Below are positions 54,643-63,217 of a stretch of DNA of 64,000 nucleotides, in pieces. The DNA is from Bradyrhizobium lupini (GTDB taxonomy: Bacteria; Pseudomonadota; Alphaproteobacteria; Rhizobiales; Xanthobacteraceae), in assembly GCF_040939785.1 (NCBI RefSeq), contig NZ_CP162553.1, positions 6,343,001 to 6,407,000 of the forward strand. The letters run 5' to 3'. The notes under the pieces were generated by a model. It searched no databases. It was not told the DNA's origin and worked only from the letters and a program-made list of their open reading frames with translations. The stretch's first letter is position 1. The number at the start of each line of letters is the position of its first letter. The position numbers and the translations under genes are program-made.

Positions 54643-55572
54643 ATGTTGCGACGAACAATCTCCGTGGCGCTGCTCGCCGCACTCGCCACAGCCGGCGTCT
54701 ATTGGTGGCTCAGCGCGCCGGTGGGGGCGGCCGTCGGCACCGCGCCTGCCCGCGTCCCTGATCTTGCCAATGGCCAGGTGATGTTCAACGCCGGCGGCTG
54801 CGCCTCATGCCATGCCGTCCCCGACCAGCCCGATCGTCTCAGGCTCGGCGGCGGCGTCGCGATCAAGTCGCCGTTCGGAACGTTCTACGCGCCGAACATC
54901 TCGTCCGATCCGACCGATGGCATCGGCAAATGGAGCGAGGCCGAATTCGTCAATGCGGTGATGCACGGAGTCTCGCCCGACGGACAGCATTATTTTCCGG
55001 CCTTTCCCTACACGTCCTATCAGCACGCCAGGCGCGAGGACGTGCTCGATCTCTTTGCGTACCTGAAAACGCTGCCGGCCGTCGCAGGCAAGGTGCGCGA
55101 CCACGATGTGCGCTTTCCGTTCAACATCCGGCGTAACGTCGGCATTTGGAAATTCTTATTTCTGGACGACAAGCCCTTCGTCCCCGACAGCGCGAAGTCA
55201 CCGCAGTGGAATCGCGGCGCCTATCTCGTCAACAGTTTTGGCCATTGCGCGGAATGCCACAGCCCGCGCAACGCGCTTGGCGGCATCACCGCCGCACAAC
55301 GCTTCGCTGGAGGCCCCAATCCGGAAGGCGAGGGATGGGTGCCCAACATCACCCAGAAGGGCCTTGGCGAGTGGAGCGCGAAGGATATTGCCTATTTCCT
55401 GAAGACCGGCGAATTGCCCGACGGCGACAGCGTCGGCGGCGCGATGACGCGGGTGATCAAGAACACCTCGCAACTGCCGGACGACGATCTCGCGGCGATG
55501 GCGGACTATCTCAAATCGCTGCCGCCGGTGGACGGTCCGCCGCGTCCCAAGCGCAAGGAGGGCGGCTCCTGA
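54643..55572 (+). CDS. diheme c-type cytochrome, membrane-anchored
   Basis: 309 residues. An uncleaved N-terminal anchor or signal (LLAALATAGVYWWLS) is followed by two class I cytochrome c domains with C53-A-S-C-H57 and C202-A-E-C-H206; Met ligands may lie in later loops. The pattern (FGTFYAPNISSDPTDGIGKW after each heme) matches cytochrome subunits of membrane alcohol/aldehyde dehydrogenases and of molybdoenzyme dehydrogenases. Periplasmic electron carrier. With the orphan CoxL-like subunit 3 kb upstream it could form a redox chain, but another gene separates them. Confidence 0.9.
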   Translation: MLRRTISVALLAALATAGVYWWLSAPVGAAVGTAPARVPDLANGQVMFNAGGCASCHAVPDQPDRLRLGGGVAIKSPFGTFYAPNISSDPTDGIGKWSEAEFVNAVMHGVSPDGQHYFPAFPYTSYQHARREDVLDLFAYLKTLPAVAGKVRDHDVRFPFNIRRNVGIWKFLFLDDKPFVPDSAKSPQWNRGAYLVNSFGHCAECHSPRNALGGITAAQRFAGGPNPEGEGWVPNITQKGLGEWSAKDIAYFLKTGELPDGDSVGGAMTRVIKNTSQLPDDDLAAMADYLKSLPPVDGPPRPKRKEGGS

Positions 55573-55596
55573 TCGGGCCTGCCCTTTTTCGGACGG

Positions 55597-55842
55597 TCAA
55601 CTCGCGCCAAACGCCTTGAAGGTGATGATGGTGAGGGTGTCCTGGATGCCGGGCAGCACCTGCACCTTCTCGTTGACGAAGTGGCCGATATCGGTGTCGT
55701 TGTCGACGTAAAACTTCACCAGCAGGTCGTATTGCCCGGCCGTGGAATAGATCTCGGAGGCGATCTCGGCTTCGGCAAGCGCATTGGCGACCACATAGGA
55801 TTGGCCGAGCTTGCATTTGATCTGGACGAAAAAGGGAACCAT
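55597..55842 (-). CDS. stand-alone Lrp/AsnC ligand-binding (RAM) domain protein
   Basis: 81 residues: MVPFFVQIKCKLGQSYVVAN, then EIASEIYSTAGQYDLLVKFY and the end VLPGIQDTLTIITFKAFGAS. This is the alpha-beta sandwich effector domain of Lrp/AsnC regulators without the helix-turn-helix. In relatives such proteins form oligomers and may bind amino acids or act as regulators' partners. The ATG 55842 start gives the complete domain. Convergent with the diheme cytochrome gene, divergent from thiD. Confidence 0.88.
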   Translation of the reverse strand: MVPFFVQIKCKLGQSYVVANALAEAEIASEIYSTAGQYDLLVKFYVDNDTDIGHFVNEKVQVLPGIQDTLTIITFKAFGAS

Positions 55843-55971
55843 CGCGGTCACTCCGAAAGCATATCTGACGGCTAATAGGCCAAACCCGGCCGGATTTAGC
55901 AAGCGAACTTGCTGGGCTGGGAGAGGCGCGCTAGGACGGGCCATGGCTTCGAAAACGCTGAAGAGCGCCCC

Positions 55972-56772
55972 ATGACGACACCCGTAGCGCTGACCATTGC
56001 CGGCTCCGATTCGAGCGGCGGCGCCGGCATCCAGGCCGACCTGAAGACCTTTGCCGCGCTCGGCGTTTTTGGCGCTTCCGCCATCACGGCGCTGACGGCG
56101 CAGAACACCCGCGGCGTCACCGGCATTCACGCCGTGCCCGCCGAATTCGTCACCGCGCAGATCGACGCGGTGTTTTCCGATCTCGAGGTCGGCGCGGTCA
56201 AGATCGGCATGGTGGCGCAAGCCGCCAGCATCGATGCGATCGCGGCCGCGCTGTCGCGCTGGGCGCCCGGGCATATCGTGCTCGATCCCGTGATGGTGGC
56301 GACGTCGGGCGATCGCCTGCTCGCGTCCGATGCCGTCGATGCCCTGCGCATCAAGCTGATGCCGCTGGCCTCGGTGATCACACCCAATCTGCCCGAGGCC
56401 GCGGCTCTGCTCGACGAGCCGGTCGCGGCCAGCGAGGCCGAGATCGAAAGCCAGGGGCGCCGGCTGCTGGCGCTCGGCTGTCGTGCGGTCCTGATCAAGG
56501 GCGGCCACGGCGAGGGCGCCGAGAGTATCGATTATCTCGTCGATGCCAGCACCACGATCGCGCTCGCCGCGCCGCGCGTTGCCACAAGCAACACCCATGG
56601 CACCGGCTGCTCGCTGTCCTCGGCGGTCGCCGCAGGGCTCGCCAGAGGCGAAGATCTCGAGCGCGCCGTGCGCAACGCCAAGACCTGGATCAGCGCGGCG
56701 ATCGCCGCCGCCGACCGCTTCAGCGTCGGCCACGGACACGGCCCGATCCATCATTTCCATAAATTTTACTGA
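55972..56772 (+). CDS. thiD: hydroxymethylpyrimidine/phosphomethylpyrimidine kinase
   Basis: 266 residues, ribokinase-like fold. [20 protein letters not shown] at the N-terminus (substrate and phosphate-binding), [12 protein letters not shown], and the catalytic [20 protein letters not shown] near residue 205. It phosphorylates HMP and HMP-P in thiamine synthesis or salvage. No thi partner gene is adjacent and no TPP riboswitch is seen upstream. ATG 55972 is preferred to 55909. Confidence 0.95.
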   Translation: MTTPVALTIAGSDSSGGAGIQADLKTFAALGVFGASAITALTAQNTRGVTGIHAVPAEFVTAQIDAVFSDLEVGAVKIGMVAQAASIDAIAAALSRWAPGHIVLDPVMVATSGDRLLASDAVDALRIKLMPLASVITPNLPEAAALLDEPVAASEAEIESQGRRLLALGCRAVLIKGGHGEGAESIDYLVDASTTIALAAPRVATSNTHGTGCSLSSAVAAGLARGEDLERAVRNAKTWISAAIAAADRFSVGHGHGPIHHFHKFY

Positions 56773-56977
56773 ACGCCGGTCGCGAGCGCGCCACTGCTAG
56801 TCCCTCCCGCCATGCAGCTCCGGGTTCTTGCGGAGGGCGCTGCGACGCCATGTCGCCTGATTGTCGCATGCGACTGATATTCGCGGGTGGGCGAGGCAAG
56901 CGCGATTCGTATCTGAGGGTGCCTCAAAGGTTCGATTGGTCATCCCCCTGTCACGGGACATTGTTACAGGCTGGCGC

Positions 56978-57790
56978 ATGGGAAGTTACGATGTGAGTGA
57001 CGAGAGCCCGGAGCGGCGCTTTCGCACGTTGTTCATCTCCGACGTTCATCTCGGAGCCCGCGGTTCTCAAGCCGATCTTCTGCTCGATTTCCTGCGTTTC
57101 CATGATGCCGACACGATCTATCTCGTCGGCGATATCGTCGACGGCTGGGCGCTGAAATCGAGCTGGCATTGGCCGCAATCGCATAACGACCTCGTCCAGA
57201 AGCTTTTGCGCAAGGCGCGCAAGGGCGCCAAGGTCATCTACATCCCCGGCAATCACGACGAGTTCCTGCGCAACTATTACGGCACGCATTTCGGCGGCAT
57301 CGACGTGGTCGAGAACACCGTCCACACCGGCGCGGACGGCAAGCGGTATCTCGTCATCCATGGCGACATCTTCGACCTCGTGGTGCAGAACGCACGCTGG
57401 CTCGCCCATCTCGGCGACAAGGCCTACGATTTCGCGATCCAGCTCAATCGCTTCGTCAACTTCTTCCGGCGCATGTTCAAGGTGCCGTATTGGTCGCTGT
57501 CGCAATGGGCCAAGCAGAAGGTCAAGAACGCCGTCAACTATATTGGCGCGTTCGAGCAGGCGCTCGCCGCCGAAGCGCGGCGCCACGACGCCGACGGCGT
57601 GATCTGCGGCCACATCCATTACGCGGTGATCCGCGACGAGGGCGGAATCCGCTACATGAATTGCGGCGACTGGGTCGAGAGCTGTACGGCGCTGGTCGAG
57701 CACGACGACGGCCATTTCGAGATCATCACCTGGGCGGACCAGGCCGAGAAGCCGGCACAGGTCCCGCAGGTCGCAGCCAGAGCTGCATGA
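56978..57790 (+). CDS. UDP-2,3-diacylglucosamine diphosphatase-like metallophosphoesterase (LpxH-related)
   Basis: 270 residues. All calcineurin-type metal motifs are present: LFISDVHLGARG (D-x-H), VGDIVDGW (G-D-x-x-D), IPGNHDEFL (G-N-H-D), VIHGDIFD and the C-terminal GHIHYAVI (G-H-x-H). It resembles LpxH and the broader YbbF group. Most alphaproteobacteria use LpxI for the lipid A step, so this one may act on another lipid or nucleotide. ATG 56978 starts the conserved part. Its stop overlaps the next gene (ATGA), so the two are coupled. Confidence 0.87.
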   Translation: MGSYDVSDESPERRFRTLFISDVHLGARGSQADLLLDFLRFHDADTIYLVGDIVDGWALKSSWHWPQSHNDLVQKLLRKARKGAKVIYIPGNHDEFLRNYYGTHFGGIDVVENTVHTGADGKRYLVIHGDIFDLVVQNARWLAHLGDKAYDFAIQLNRFVNFFRRMFKVPYWSLSQWAKQKVKNAVNYIGAFEQALAAEARRHDADGVICGHIHYAVIRDEGGIRYMNCGDWVESCTALVEHDDGHFEIITWADQAEKPAQVPQVAARAA

Positions 57791-58842
57791 AAGGCAGCCT
57801 GATGCGCATCCTGGTCGCGACCGACGCCTGGCACCCGCAAGTCAACGGTGTGGTTCGGACGCTGACCAAGCTTGCCGACGCCGCCAAAAGTCTCGACGTC
57901 GAATTCTCGTTCCTGACGCCACAATCGTTCCGCACCTTTGCGATGCCGAGCTATCGGGACGTGCGGGTGGCCATGCCGCGCCCGGGCAGAATCGCGAAGC
58001 TGATCGAAGAGGCGCGCCCGGACAGCATCCACATCGCGACGGAGGGGCCGATCGGCCTGATGGTCCGCCGCTATTGCCGGCAGCGCAAGCTGCCCTTCAC
58101 GACCAGCTTCCACACCCGCTTTCCCGAATATGTCCGCGCCCGCGTGCCGGTGCCGGGCTCGCTGATCTGGCGGGCGCTGCGCCGATTCCATAGCCCCAGC
58201 CGCGCCGTGATGGCGGCGACGCCGGCGCTCGCCAGTGAGCTGACCGAGCGCGGCTTCGACAATGTCGTGCTGTGGCCGCGCGGCGTCGACCCCCATCTGT
58301 TCCATCCCCGCGCGATCGATCTCTGCCTGCCGGCGCCGGTGTTCCTCTCGGTCGGTCGGGTCGCGGTGGAGAAGAATCTCGAGGCGTTCCTCGACCTCGA
58401 GCTGCCCGGCACCAAGGTGATCGTCGGTGACGGCCCGGCGCGTGTCGCGCTGGAGGAGGCCTATCCGGACGCGATCTTCCTCGGCGAAAAGCATGGCGAG
58501 GAGCTGGCGGACATCTACGCGGCCGCCGATGTCTTCGTGTTTCCGAGCAAGACCGACACGTTCGGCCTCGTTCTGCTCGAAGCCTTGGCGAGCGGCCTGC
58601 CTGTCGCGGCGTTTCCGGTGAAGGGGCCCCGCGACGTGATCGGCGATGCGCCGGTCGGCGCGCTCGATCACGATCTGCGCAGCGCCTGCTTCGCCGCGCT
58701 CGACATCTGCCGGCAGGACTGCGTGGAATTCGCCGCCAACTACACCTGGGAGGCCTCGGCCCGGGCTTTTGTCGACAGCATTTTGGCCGTCGGCGTGATG
58801 CCCGGCCGGAACGGGGCAGAACCGGCGCGATTCGTCGCCTGA
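57787..58842 (+). CDS. GT4 glycosyltransferase coupled to the metallophosphoesterase
   Basis: 351 residues. N-terminal ILVATDAWHPQVNGVVRTLT and TTSFHTRFPEYVRARVPVPG are typical of the glycosyltransferase subgroup that makes diacylglycerol glycolipids or phosphatidylinositol mannosides; the donor half has FLSVGRVAVEKNLEAFLDLE and KTDTFGLVLLEALASGLPVA (E-x7-E). Translational coupling to the LpxH-like protein suggests both act on one membrane lipid. Start 57787 (overlap) or ATG 57802. The acceptor is unknown. Confidence 0.87.
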   Translation: MKGSLMRILVATDAWHPQVNGVVRTLTKLADAAKSLDVEFSFLTPQSFRTFAMPSYRDVRVAMPRPGRIAKLIEEARPDSIHIATEGPIGLMVRRYCRQRKLPFTTSFHTRFPEYVRARVPVPGSLIWRALRRFHSPSRAVMAATPALASELTERGFDNVVLWPRGVDPHLFHPRAIDLCLPAPVFLSVGRVAVEKNLEAFLDLELPGTKVIVGDGPARVALEEAYPDAIFLGEKHGEELADIYAAADVFVFPSKTDTFGLVLLEALASGLPVAAFPVKGPRDVIGDAPVGALDHDLRSACFAALDICRQDCVEFAANYTWEASARAFVDSILAVGVMPGRNGAEPARFVA

Positions 58843-58905
58843 GGGGAAGAAGCCCTCGCCCGGAGATGCCTTGCCCGCGCCTCATCCGGCGCGATAACAT
58901 CAGGC

Positions 58906-59889
58906 ATGACAGAACAGCTTCTCCCGATCGGCCCTGCCGATATCGACGCCGCAGCACGCGTGATCGCACCCTTCGCCGTCCGCACCCCGCTGTTGTCCTT
59001 TCCCGTGCTCAATGAGCGTGTCGGCGCAAAGGTCTATCTCAAGCCGGAGATGCTCCAGCGCACCGGGTCGTTCAAGTTTCGCGGTGCCTTCAACAAGGTC
59101 GCCTCGATCCCGCAGGACAAGCGCGCCGGCGGCGTGGTCGCGTTCTCCTCCGGCAACCACGCCCAGGGCGTGGCGGCGGCGGCAAAGATCCTCGACATGC
59201 AGGCGACCATCGTGATGCCCGCGGATGCGCCGTTGTCAAAGCGCGAGCGAACCAAATCCTACGGTGCGGAGGTCGTGCTGTACGACCGCGACCGCGACGA
59301 CCGCGAGGCGATCTCGCGCGGCATCGCCGAGAAGCGCGGCGCGACTCTGGTCAGGCCCTATGACGATCCCTTCGTGATCGCCGGTCAAGGCACCGCCGGC
59401 CGCGAGATCGCCGAGGACATGGCGGCGCTCGGTCTCAGCCCCGACATCGTGGTCGCCCCGGCCTCCGGCGGCGGCCTGATCGCCGGCGTTGCAACGGCTG
59501 TGAAGGCGCGTTTTCCGCTGGCCGAGATCGTGGTGGCCGAGCCCGACGCGTTCGACGATCACGGCCTGTCGCTGACCGCGGGCCATCGCGAGCCGCACGC
59601 ACCCGCCGGCCGCACCATATGCGATGCGCTGATGGCCCTGATCCCCGGCGAGATGACCTTTGCGATCAACAGCAAGCTGCTCGCGCGCGGCGTGACCGCC
59701 TCGGACAAGGAAGTCGGCGCGGCCGTCGCCTTTGCCTATCGCGAGCTGAAGCTCGTGGTCGAACCGGGCGGAGCGGTCGGCCTGGCGGCGCTGCTTGCGG
59801 GACGACTTGATGTTGCCGGCAAGAATGTCGTCATCGTGCTCTCCGGCGGCAATGTCGACGCTGATCTGTTTGCCGAGCTGGTGGCCTGA
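58906..59889 (+). CDS. threonine/serine ammonia-lyase (PLP fold type II)
   Basis: 327 residues. PLP Lys57 in QRTGSFKFRGAFNKV, the Ser/Asn loop FSSGNHAQGVAAAA, glycine-rich phosphate loop SGGGLIAG and the C-terminal VIVLSGGNVD. It deaminates threonine (or serine) to 2-oxoacids. The length without a C-terminal ACT domain points to the catabolic or racemase-like short form, not to the allosteric biosynthetic IlvA. An inverted repeat terminator follows. Confidence 0.92.
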   Translation: MTEQLLPIGPADIDAAARVIAPFAVRTPLLSFPVLNERVGAKVYLKPEMLQRTGSFKFRGAFNKVASIPQDKRAGGVVAFSSGNHAQGVAAAAKILDMQATIVMPADAPLSKRERTKSYGAEVVLYDRDRDDREAISRGIAEKRGATLVRPYDDPFVIAGQGTAGREIAEDMAALGLSPDIVVAPASGGGLIAGVATAVKARFPLAEIVVAEPDAFDDHGLSLTAGHREPHAPAGRTICDALMALIPGEMTFAINSKLLARGVTASDKEVGAAVAFAYRELKLVVEPGGAVGLAALLAGRLDVAGKNVVIVLSGGNVDADLFAELVA

Positions 59890-59912
59890 TAATCAATCTT
59901 CTGACATCAAGA

Positions 59913-59940
59913 AGGGCAGAGCGTCACCGCTCTGCCCTTT
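59913..59940 (+). terminator. terminator between convergent threonine ammonia-lyase and caspase-like genes
   Basis: Perfect 11-bp arms AGGGCAGAGCG / CGCTCTGCCCT with a TCAC loop, flanked by AAG and TTT, 24 bases after the + strand stop and 22 bases before the minus-strand stop. Could serve both genes. Confidence 0.82.
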
Positions 59941-59961
59941 GTCGTGTGTGGCCGACCGCGA

Positions 59962-61764
59962 TCAGTGCATGAAGCCGCGGTGGTTGTTGCCGCCGTTGCC
60001 ACCCTGGCTCTGGTTCATCGACTGCCGGAAGTTGTTGCTGCCGTTGTTGACGATCCGGTTGGTCTCATTGAACTGCGGGTGGTTGTTGTTCTGCACCTGC
60101 ACCTTGTTCACGGGGTTGTTGCTGATCTTCGCCCCGTTGTTGATGCGGATCGGGTTGTTCTGGGTCTGAACGTTGACGGGCTTCGTATCGATGGTCGTGC
60201 CGCCCTTGCCGACATTGACCGGCATGCTCACGATCTTGCCAGGATTGCCACTGGTTGTGCCGTTGGCAGTACCATTCGGCGTCTTGTTGGTCGCAGGCAG
60301 CGTCACGATCTTGCCGATGCCGCCATTGTTGTTGGTGGTGTTGGTCGGCGCAGGCAGGGTCACGATCTTGCCCGGGGTCTGCGACGGCGTGCCGTTCTGC
60401 TGGTTGGGCTGGTTGTTGCCCGCCGGCAGGTTGACGATCTGGCCGCCATTGCCGAGCTTGCCGATGCCGTTATTGTCGCCCGACTTCTGCACGATCGGCA
60501 AATTGCCGTTCACTTGCGCGCCGCCATTACCCTGCTGCAGCGGCATGTATTTGGGCTGGCCGAGATTGCCGATCTTGAAGGTCGGGGCGATATTCTGCGG
60601 CGCCAGGAACTTGGTCGCCTGCATCAAGGGGATCTGCTTCGGCTGCATCTGGAGCTTCAGCGCGACCTGCGCATAGGGCGTGTTGCCGTAGCTGTCGTAG
60701 AAGTTCTTGTAGCCGAGCGGCGAGTTCGCGAGCACCGCCTTGTGCCAGGCCTGCGTGAGCAGCAGGTTGTTGAGCAGCCAGCGGACGTGATCGCACAGCG
60801 GGTCGTGCGGATACATCGTGATGAATTCCTGATAGTACTCCGGCCGTGCTTCGGACACGACGTAGTCATAGGCCTGGCGCGTCGAGCGGCTCGGCAGATT
60901 GGAGGCCATCTGCACCACAGGCGCATTCACCGGTGCGCGGCTGGCGGCAACCGCGGTGTCGCCGAAGAAGGTGAAGTCGGACGTGAGCGACGAGCTCTCC
61001 CACGGGATCTGCGCGCCGCTGGTGGTCTGGTTCACTTCGAGGCGCACGCGCTTGAACAGCTGCTCGATCGGCACGTTGGGCTCGCGCGCGACGTTCAGGA
61101 AGGCCTGCGTGTAGGGGCTGTGGCCGCCGGTGCCGTCCTGCGCTTCGGCGCCCGGCGCGGTCGAGTAGCCGACGATCGAGCCGTTCGGGGCATCGACGAT
61201 GGCCAGGCCGCGGCCGGCATCGTTCACGTTCGGGAACGGGTTATTGCGGCAGGCATCGAGGATGACGATGCGCATACGGCTCGGGATCGTCTCCAGCGTC
61301 GACATCACGTCGACCAGGCGGACGGAGTTGTTGACGAGTTCGGTCTGGCTCGAGACCTTGGCGTCGACCGGAACGAGGTAGTTCTCGCCGGCGAGTTGCA
61401 CGCCGTGACCGGCATAGTAGACCATCGCCACCGTGTTCGGACCACGCGCCGACACTTTGGCGGAGAAGTCCTGGACGACGCGGAGCATGTCGTTCTGGGT
61501 CAGGTCGGTCGCGGCGACCACTTCGAAGCCGGCGGAGTTCAGGAACTTCGCCATGGACTCCGCGTCGTTGTCCGGATTGGCGAGCTGCGGCGCGTTCTGA
61601 TAGTTCGAATTGCCGATCACCAGCGCGACACGCTGTTCCGGGCCTTGCAGCGCGGTGCGGGCCGGCTCGACCGGGGCGACTTGCGCGGAAACTGGGCCGC
61701 AGGCAAAGCCGAACAGGCTCCCCAGCAGGCTAGCCGTCATCAGGAAAGGTTTTAGGCGGAACAT
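59962..61764 (-). CDS. secreted caspase-like protein with a long Asn/Gln-rich repetitive tail
   Basis: 600 residues. Signal peptide to about residue 27 (cleavage near PVSAQ), peptidase C14 domain from QRVALVIGNSNYQNAPQLAN with catalytic His120 (YYAGHGVQ) and Cys172 (ILDACRNNP), then a helical spacer (about 285-420) and a tail of about 175 residues very rich in Asn, Gln, Gly and Thr. In the tail the phrase G-(K/Q)-I-V-x-(L/M)-P recurs four times (encoded between 60220 and 60445). Start 61764 has AAAGGAG eight bases upstream; the frame to 61908 is non-native. Probably periplasmic or surface exposed. Role unknown. Confidence 0.87.
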   Translation of the reverse strand: MFRLKPFLMTASLLGSLFGFACGPVSAQVAPVEPARTALQGPEQRVALVIGNSNYQNAPQLANPDNDAESMAKFLNSAGFEVVAATDLTQNDMLRVVQDFSAKVSARGPNTVAMVYYAGHGVQLAGENYLVPVDAKVSSQTELVNNSVRLVDVMSTLETIPSRMRIVILDACRNNPFPNVNDAGRGLAIVDAPNGSIVGYSTAPGAEAQDGTGGHSPYTQAFLNVAREPNVPIEQLFKRVRLEVNQTTSGAQIPWESSSLTSDFTFFGDTAVAASRAPVNAPVVQMASNLPSRSTRQAYDYVVSEARPEYYQEFITMYPHDPLCDHVRWLLNNLLLTQAWHKAVLANSPLGYKNFYDSYGNTPYAQVALKLQMQPKQIPLMQATKFLAPQNIAPTFKIGNLGQPKYMPLQQGNGGAQVNGNLPIVQKSGDNNGIGKLGNGGQIVNLPAGNNQPNQQNGTPSQTPGKIVTLPAPTNTTNNNGGIGKIVTLPATNKTPNGTANGTTSGNPGKIVSMPVNVGKGGTTIDTKPVNVQTQNNPIRINNGAKISNNPVNKVQVQNNNHPQFNETNRIVNNGSNNFRQSMNQSQGGNGGNNHRGFMH

Positions 61765-61864
61765 GGCGTGCTCCTTTGGCACTGATCTCGATACGAGATT
61801 GGTTGCCGGCAAACTTGGCCGCGTTCGAGTTTCATGTCCGTGATTCCCATCACCATGGTAGGCT

Positions 61865-61882
61865 GCGTGATCTGAATCACGC
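61865..61882. promoter_or_regulatory. Crp/Fnr-type palindrome in a divergent promoter region
   Basis: GCGTGAT-CTGA-ATCACGC is a perfect 7-bp-arm palindrome with a 4-base centre; its core TGAT-N4-ATCA matches the Fnr/FixK half-site TTGAT-N4-ATCAA except at the outer base. It lies 100 bases upstream of the caspase-like start (61764) and 46 bases upstream of the FucU-type start (61928). Which gene it serves is unknown. Confidence 0.45.
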
Positions 61883-61927
61883 TTGGACCTGCCGAGGTGG
61901 GCGCCCAATGGGAGGACAGTCCGTCAC

Positions 61928-62371
61928 ATGCTGAAATCGATCGATCCGATCCTCACGCCCGACCTGCTTTGGCTGCTGGCTTCCATGGGCCATGGCGACG
62001 ATCTCGCTTTCGTCGATGCCAATCACCCCTCGGCGCGCATCGCGCAGAGCACGCATTCGCAGCGCTTGATCCAGTTGCCAGGCATGAGCATGGAGACCGC
62101 GATTCGCGCCATCATGTCGGTCTATCCGCTCGACGATTTCGATCCCGATCCGGTCCGCGTGATGATGCCGGTCGACGATCCCGACCGCGTCCCCGACGTG
62201 CAGCGCGCGGTGCTCGCCGAGATCGAACGCGCCGCCGGCCGGCCCGTCACGCCCGGAAAACTCTCCCGGCCGGATTTTTATCGCGCGGCGGCGGCGAGCT
62301 TTGGCGTCGTGCAGGTCGGCGACAGCAGCAGTTACGGATGCTTCCTGATCAGGAAGGGTGTGATCAGCTAG
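61928..62371 (+). CDS. RbsD/FucU family sugar mutarotase-type protein
   Basis: 147 residues. The family motif GHGDDLAFVDANHPSAR (residues about 19-35) includes the catalytic His and Asp of RbsD/FucU pyranases; the C-terminal YRAAAASFGVVQVGDSSSYG, then CFLIRKGVI, completes the barrel wall. FucU interconverts fucose anomers; RbsD handles ribose. No sugar operon is adjacent, so the sugar is open. ATG 61928. Confidence 0.88.
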   Translation: MLKSIDPILTPDLLWLLASMGHGDDLAFVDANHPSARIAQSTHSQRLIQLPGMSMETAIRAIMSVYPLDDFDPDPVRVMMPVDDPDRVPDVQRAVLAEIERAAGRPVTPGKLSRPDFYRAAAASFGVVQVGDSSSYGCFLIRKGVIS

Positions 62372-62401
62372 CAGCGCACGATCGAACGATGCGGGACGGC
62401 G

Positions 62402-62719
62402 TCACGCGTGCTCGAATGGTCCGACCTCGCGGATCACCTTGCAGATCTGCAGGAAGCCGCTGGCGTAGAATTCGGCATGTCCTCGCTTCATCGTCTCGAC
62501 ATGTTCGGGATGGGTGCGCCAGGCTTCGAGCGCTTCCTCAGAGGCAAAACGGAACACGGTGAGCTCCTCGCCGTCGTCGGCCTTGAACGACTTGACCGAT
62601 ACAAAGCCGGGAAGACGACTGACGATGTCGTACATGCGCGCGCCGAGCCGGTCGTGCTCGTCGACAGAGGCGCCGTCACGCAATTGCAGATCGCCAATGA
62701 CAATCACTTCGCCAATCAT
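62402..62719 (-). CDS. ABM-fold (antibiotic biosynthesis monooxygenase-like) protein
   Basis: 105 residues, dimeric alpha-beta barrel type: GEVIVIGDLQLRDGASVDEH, LPGFVSVKSFKADDGEELTV, FASEEALEAWRTHPEHVETM and a C-terminal strand. These small proteins are quinol monooxygenases, heme-degrading enzymes or stress proteins; which is not clear without active-site His/Asn pattern. Start 62719. Convergent with the FucU-type gene by 30 bases. Confidence 0.82.
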   Translation of the reverse strand: MIGEVIVIGDLQLRDGASVDEHDRLGARMYDIVSRLPGFVSVKSFKADDGEELTVFRFASEEALEAWRTHPEHVETMKRGHAEFYASGFLQICKVIREVGPFEHA

Positions 62720-62843
62720 GTTTCCTTGCCCTTAATCAATAGGATTCCTGCCGCTCGATCTGCTATTCGGTTTCGTGAGGGCTTTGTTACTTGGCACTCG
62801 AAATTGAATGGTCATTCCGCAAGCGGCCGTCTATCGTCCATCC

Positions 62844-63203
62844 ATGTCACGCTTTTTATGTCTATCTGTCGCTATCGTCCTATCGCTGCTGCCGGCTGTC
62901 GCGCCGGCTGCTTCGATCCAAAAGCGTCCCAAGCAAGCTTGGCATGGTTACGGCTTCCTGCCGGGCTATCGCCAGCCGCTGAGCAACAGCATTCCGCTCT
63001 ACAAGCAGAAGGAAGCGATGCGGCGGATGTCGCCTAGCGACCGGCGCCATTGGTATATCGATCCGGTCCCCCAATATTACGGCTGGGACGGCGAGTGGCG
63101 CTATTTCGGCCGGCCCGGCTTCGGCGGCGGCCGCTACAATGGCGGCAGTTTTGGGCCGTGCTGGACGCGGACGCCGATCGGTGCGGTGTGGAATTGCGGG
63201 TGA
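62844..63203 (+). CDS. secreted hypothetical protein
   Basis: 119 residues. Signal peptide MSRFLCLSVAIVLSLLPAVA (cleavage near PAASIQ). The mature part is rich in Tyr, Trp, Gly and Arg (YGWDGEWRYFGRPGFGGGRY) and ends with a Cys pair (CWTRTPIGAVWNCG) that may form a disulfide. I know no family for it; it resembles Bradyrhizobium exported proteins of unknown function. ATG 62844 is used rather than the in-frame ATG 62808, because it begins the signal peptide. Confidence 0.7.
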   Translation: MSRFLCLSVAIVLSLLPAVAPAASIQKRPKQAWHGYGFLPGYRQPLSNSIPLYKQKEAMRRMSPSDRRHWYIDPVPQYYGWDGEWRYFGRPGFGGGRYNGGSFGPCWTRTPIGAVWNCG

Positions 63204-63217
63204 TCGGCTGAGCATCC

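Noticed and set aside
55843..55971. TPP riboswitch upstream of thiD
   Set aside because: No CTGAGA or ACCTGA-type thi-box pieces are present.
60220..60445. CRISPR-like or tandem DNA repeat
   Set aside because: The periodicity is irregular (57-75 bases) and in frame; it encodes the repeated protein phrase in the caspase-like tail.
59944..61755. A 603-codon + strand frame over the caspase-like gene
   Set aside because: Composition (Arg/His/Val/Ala) and lack of motifs mark it as antisense; the minus strand has a signal peptide and catalytic residues.
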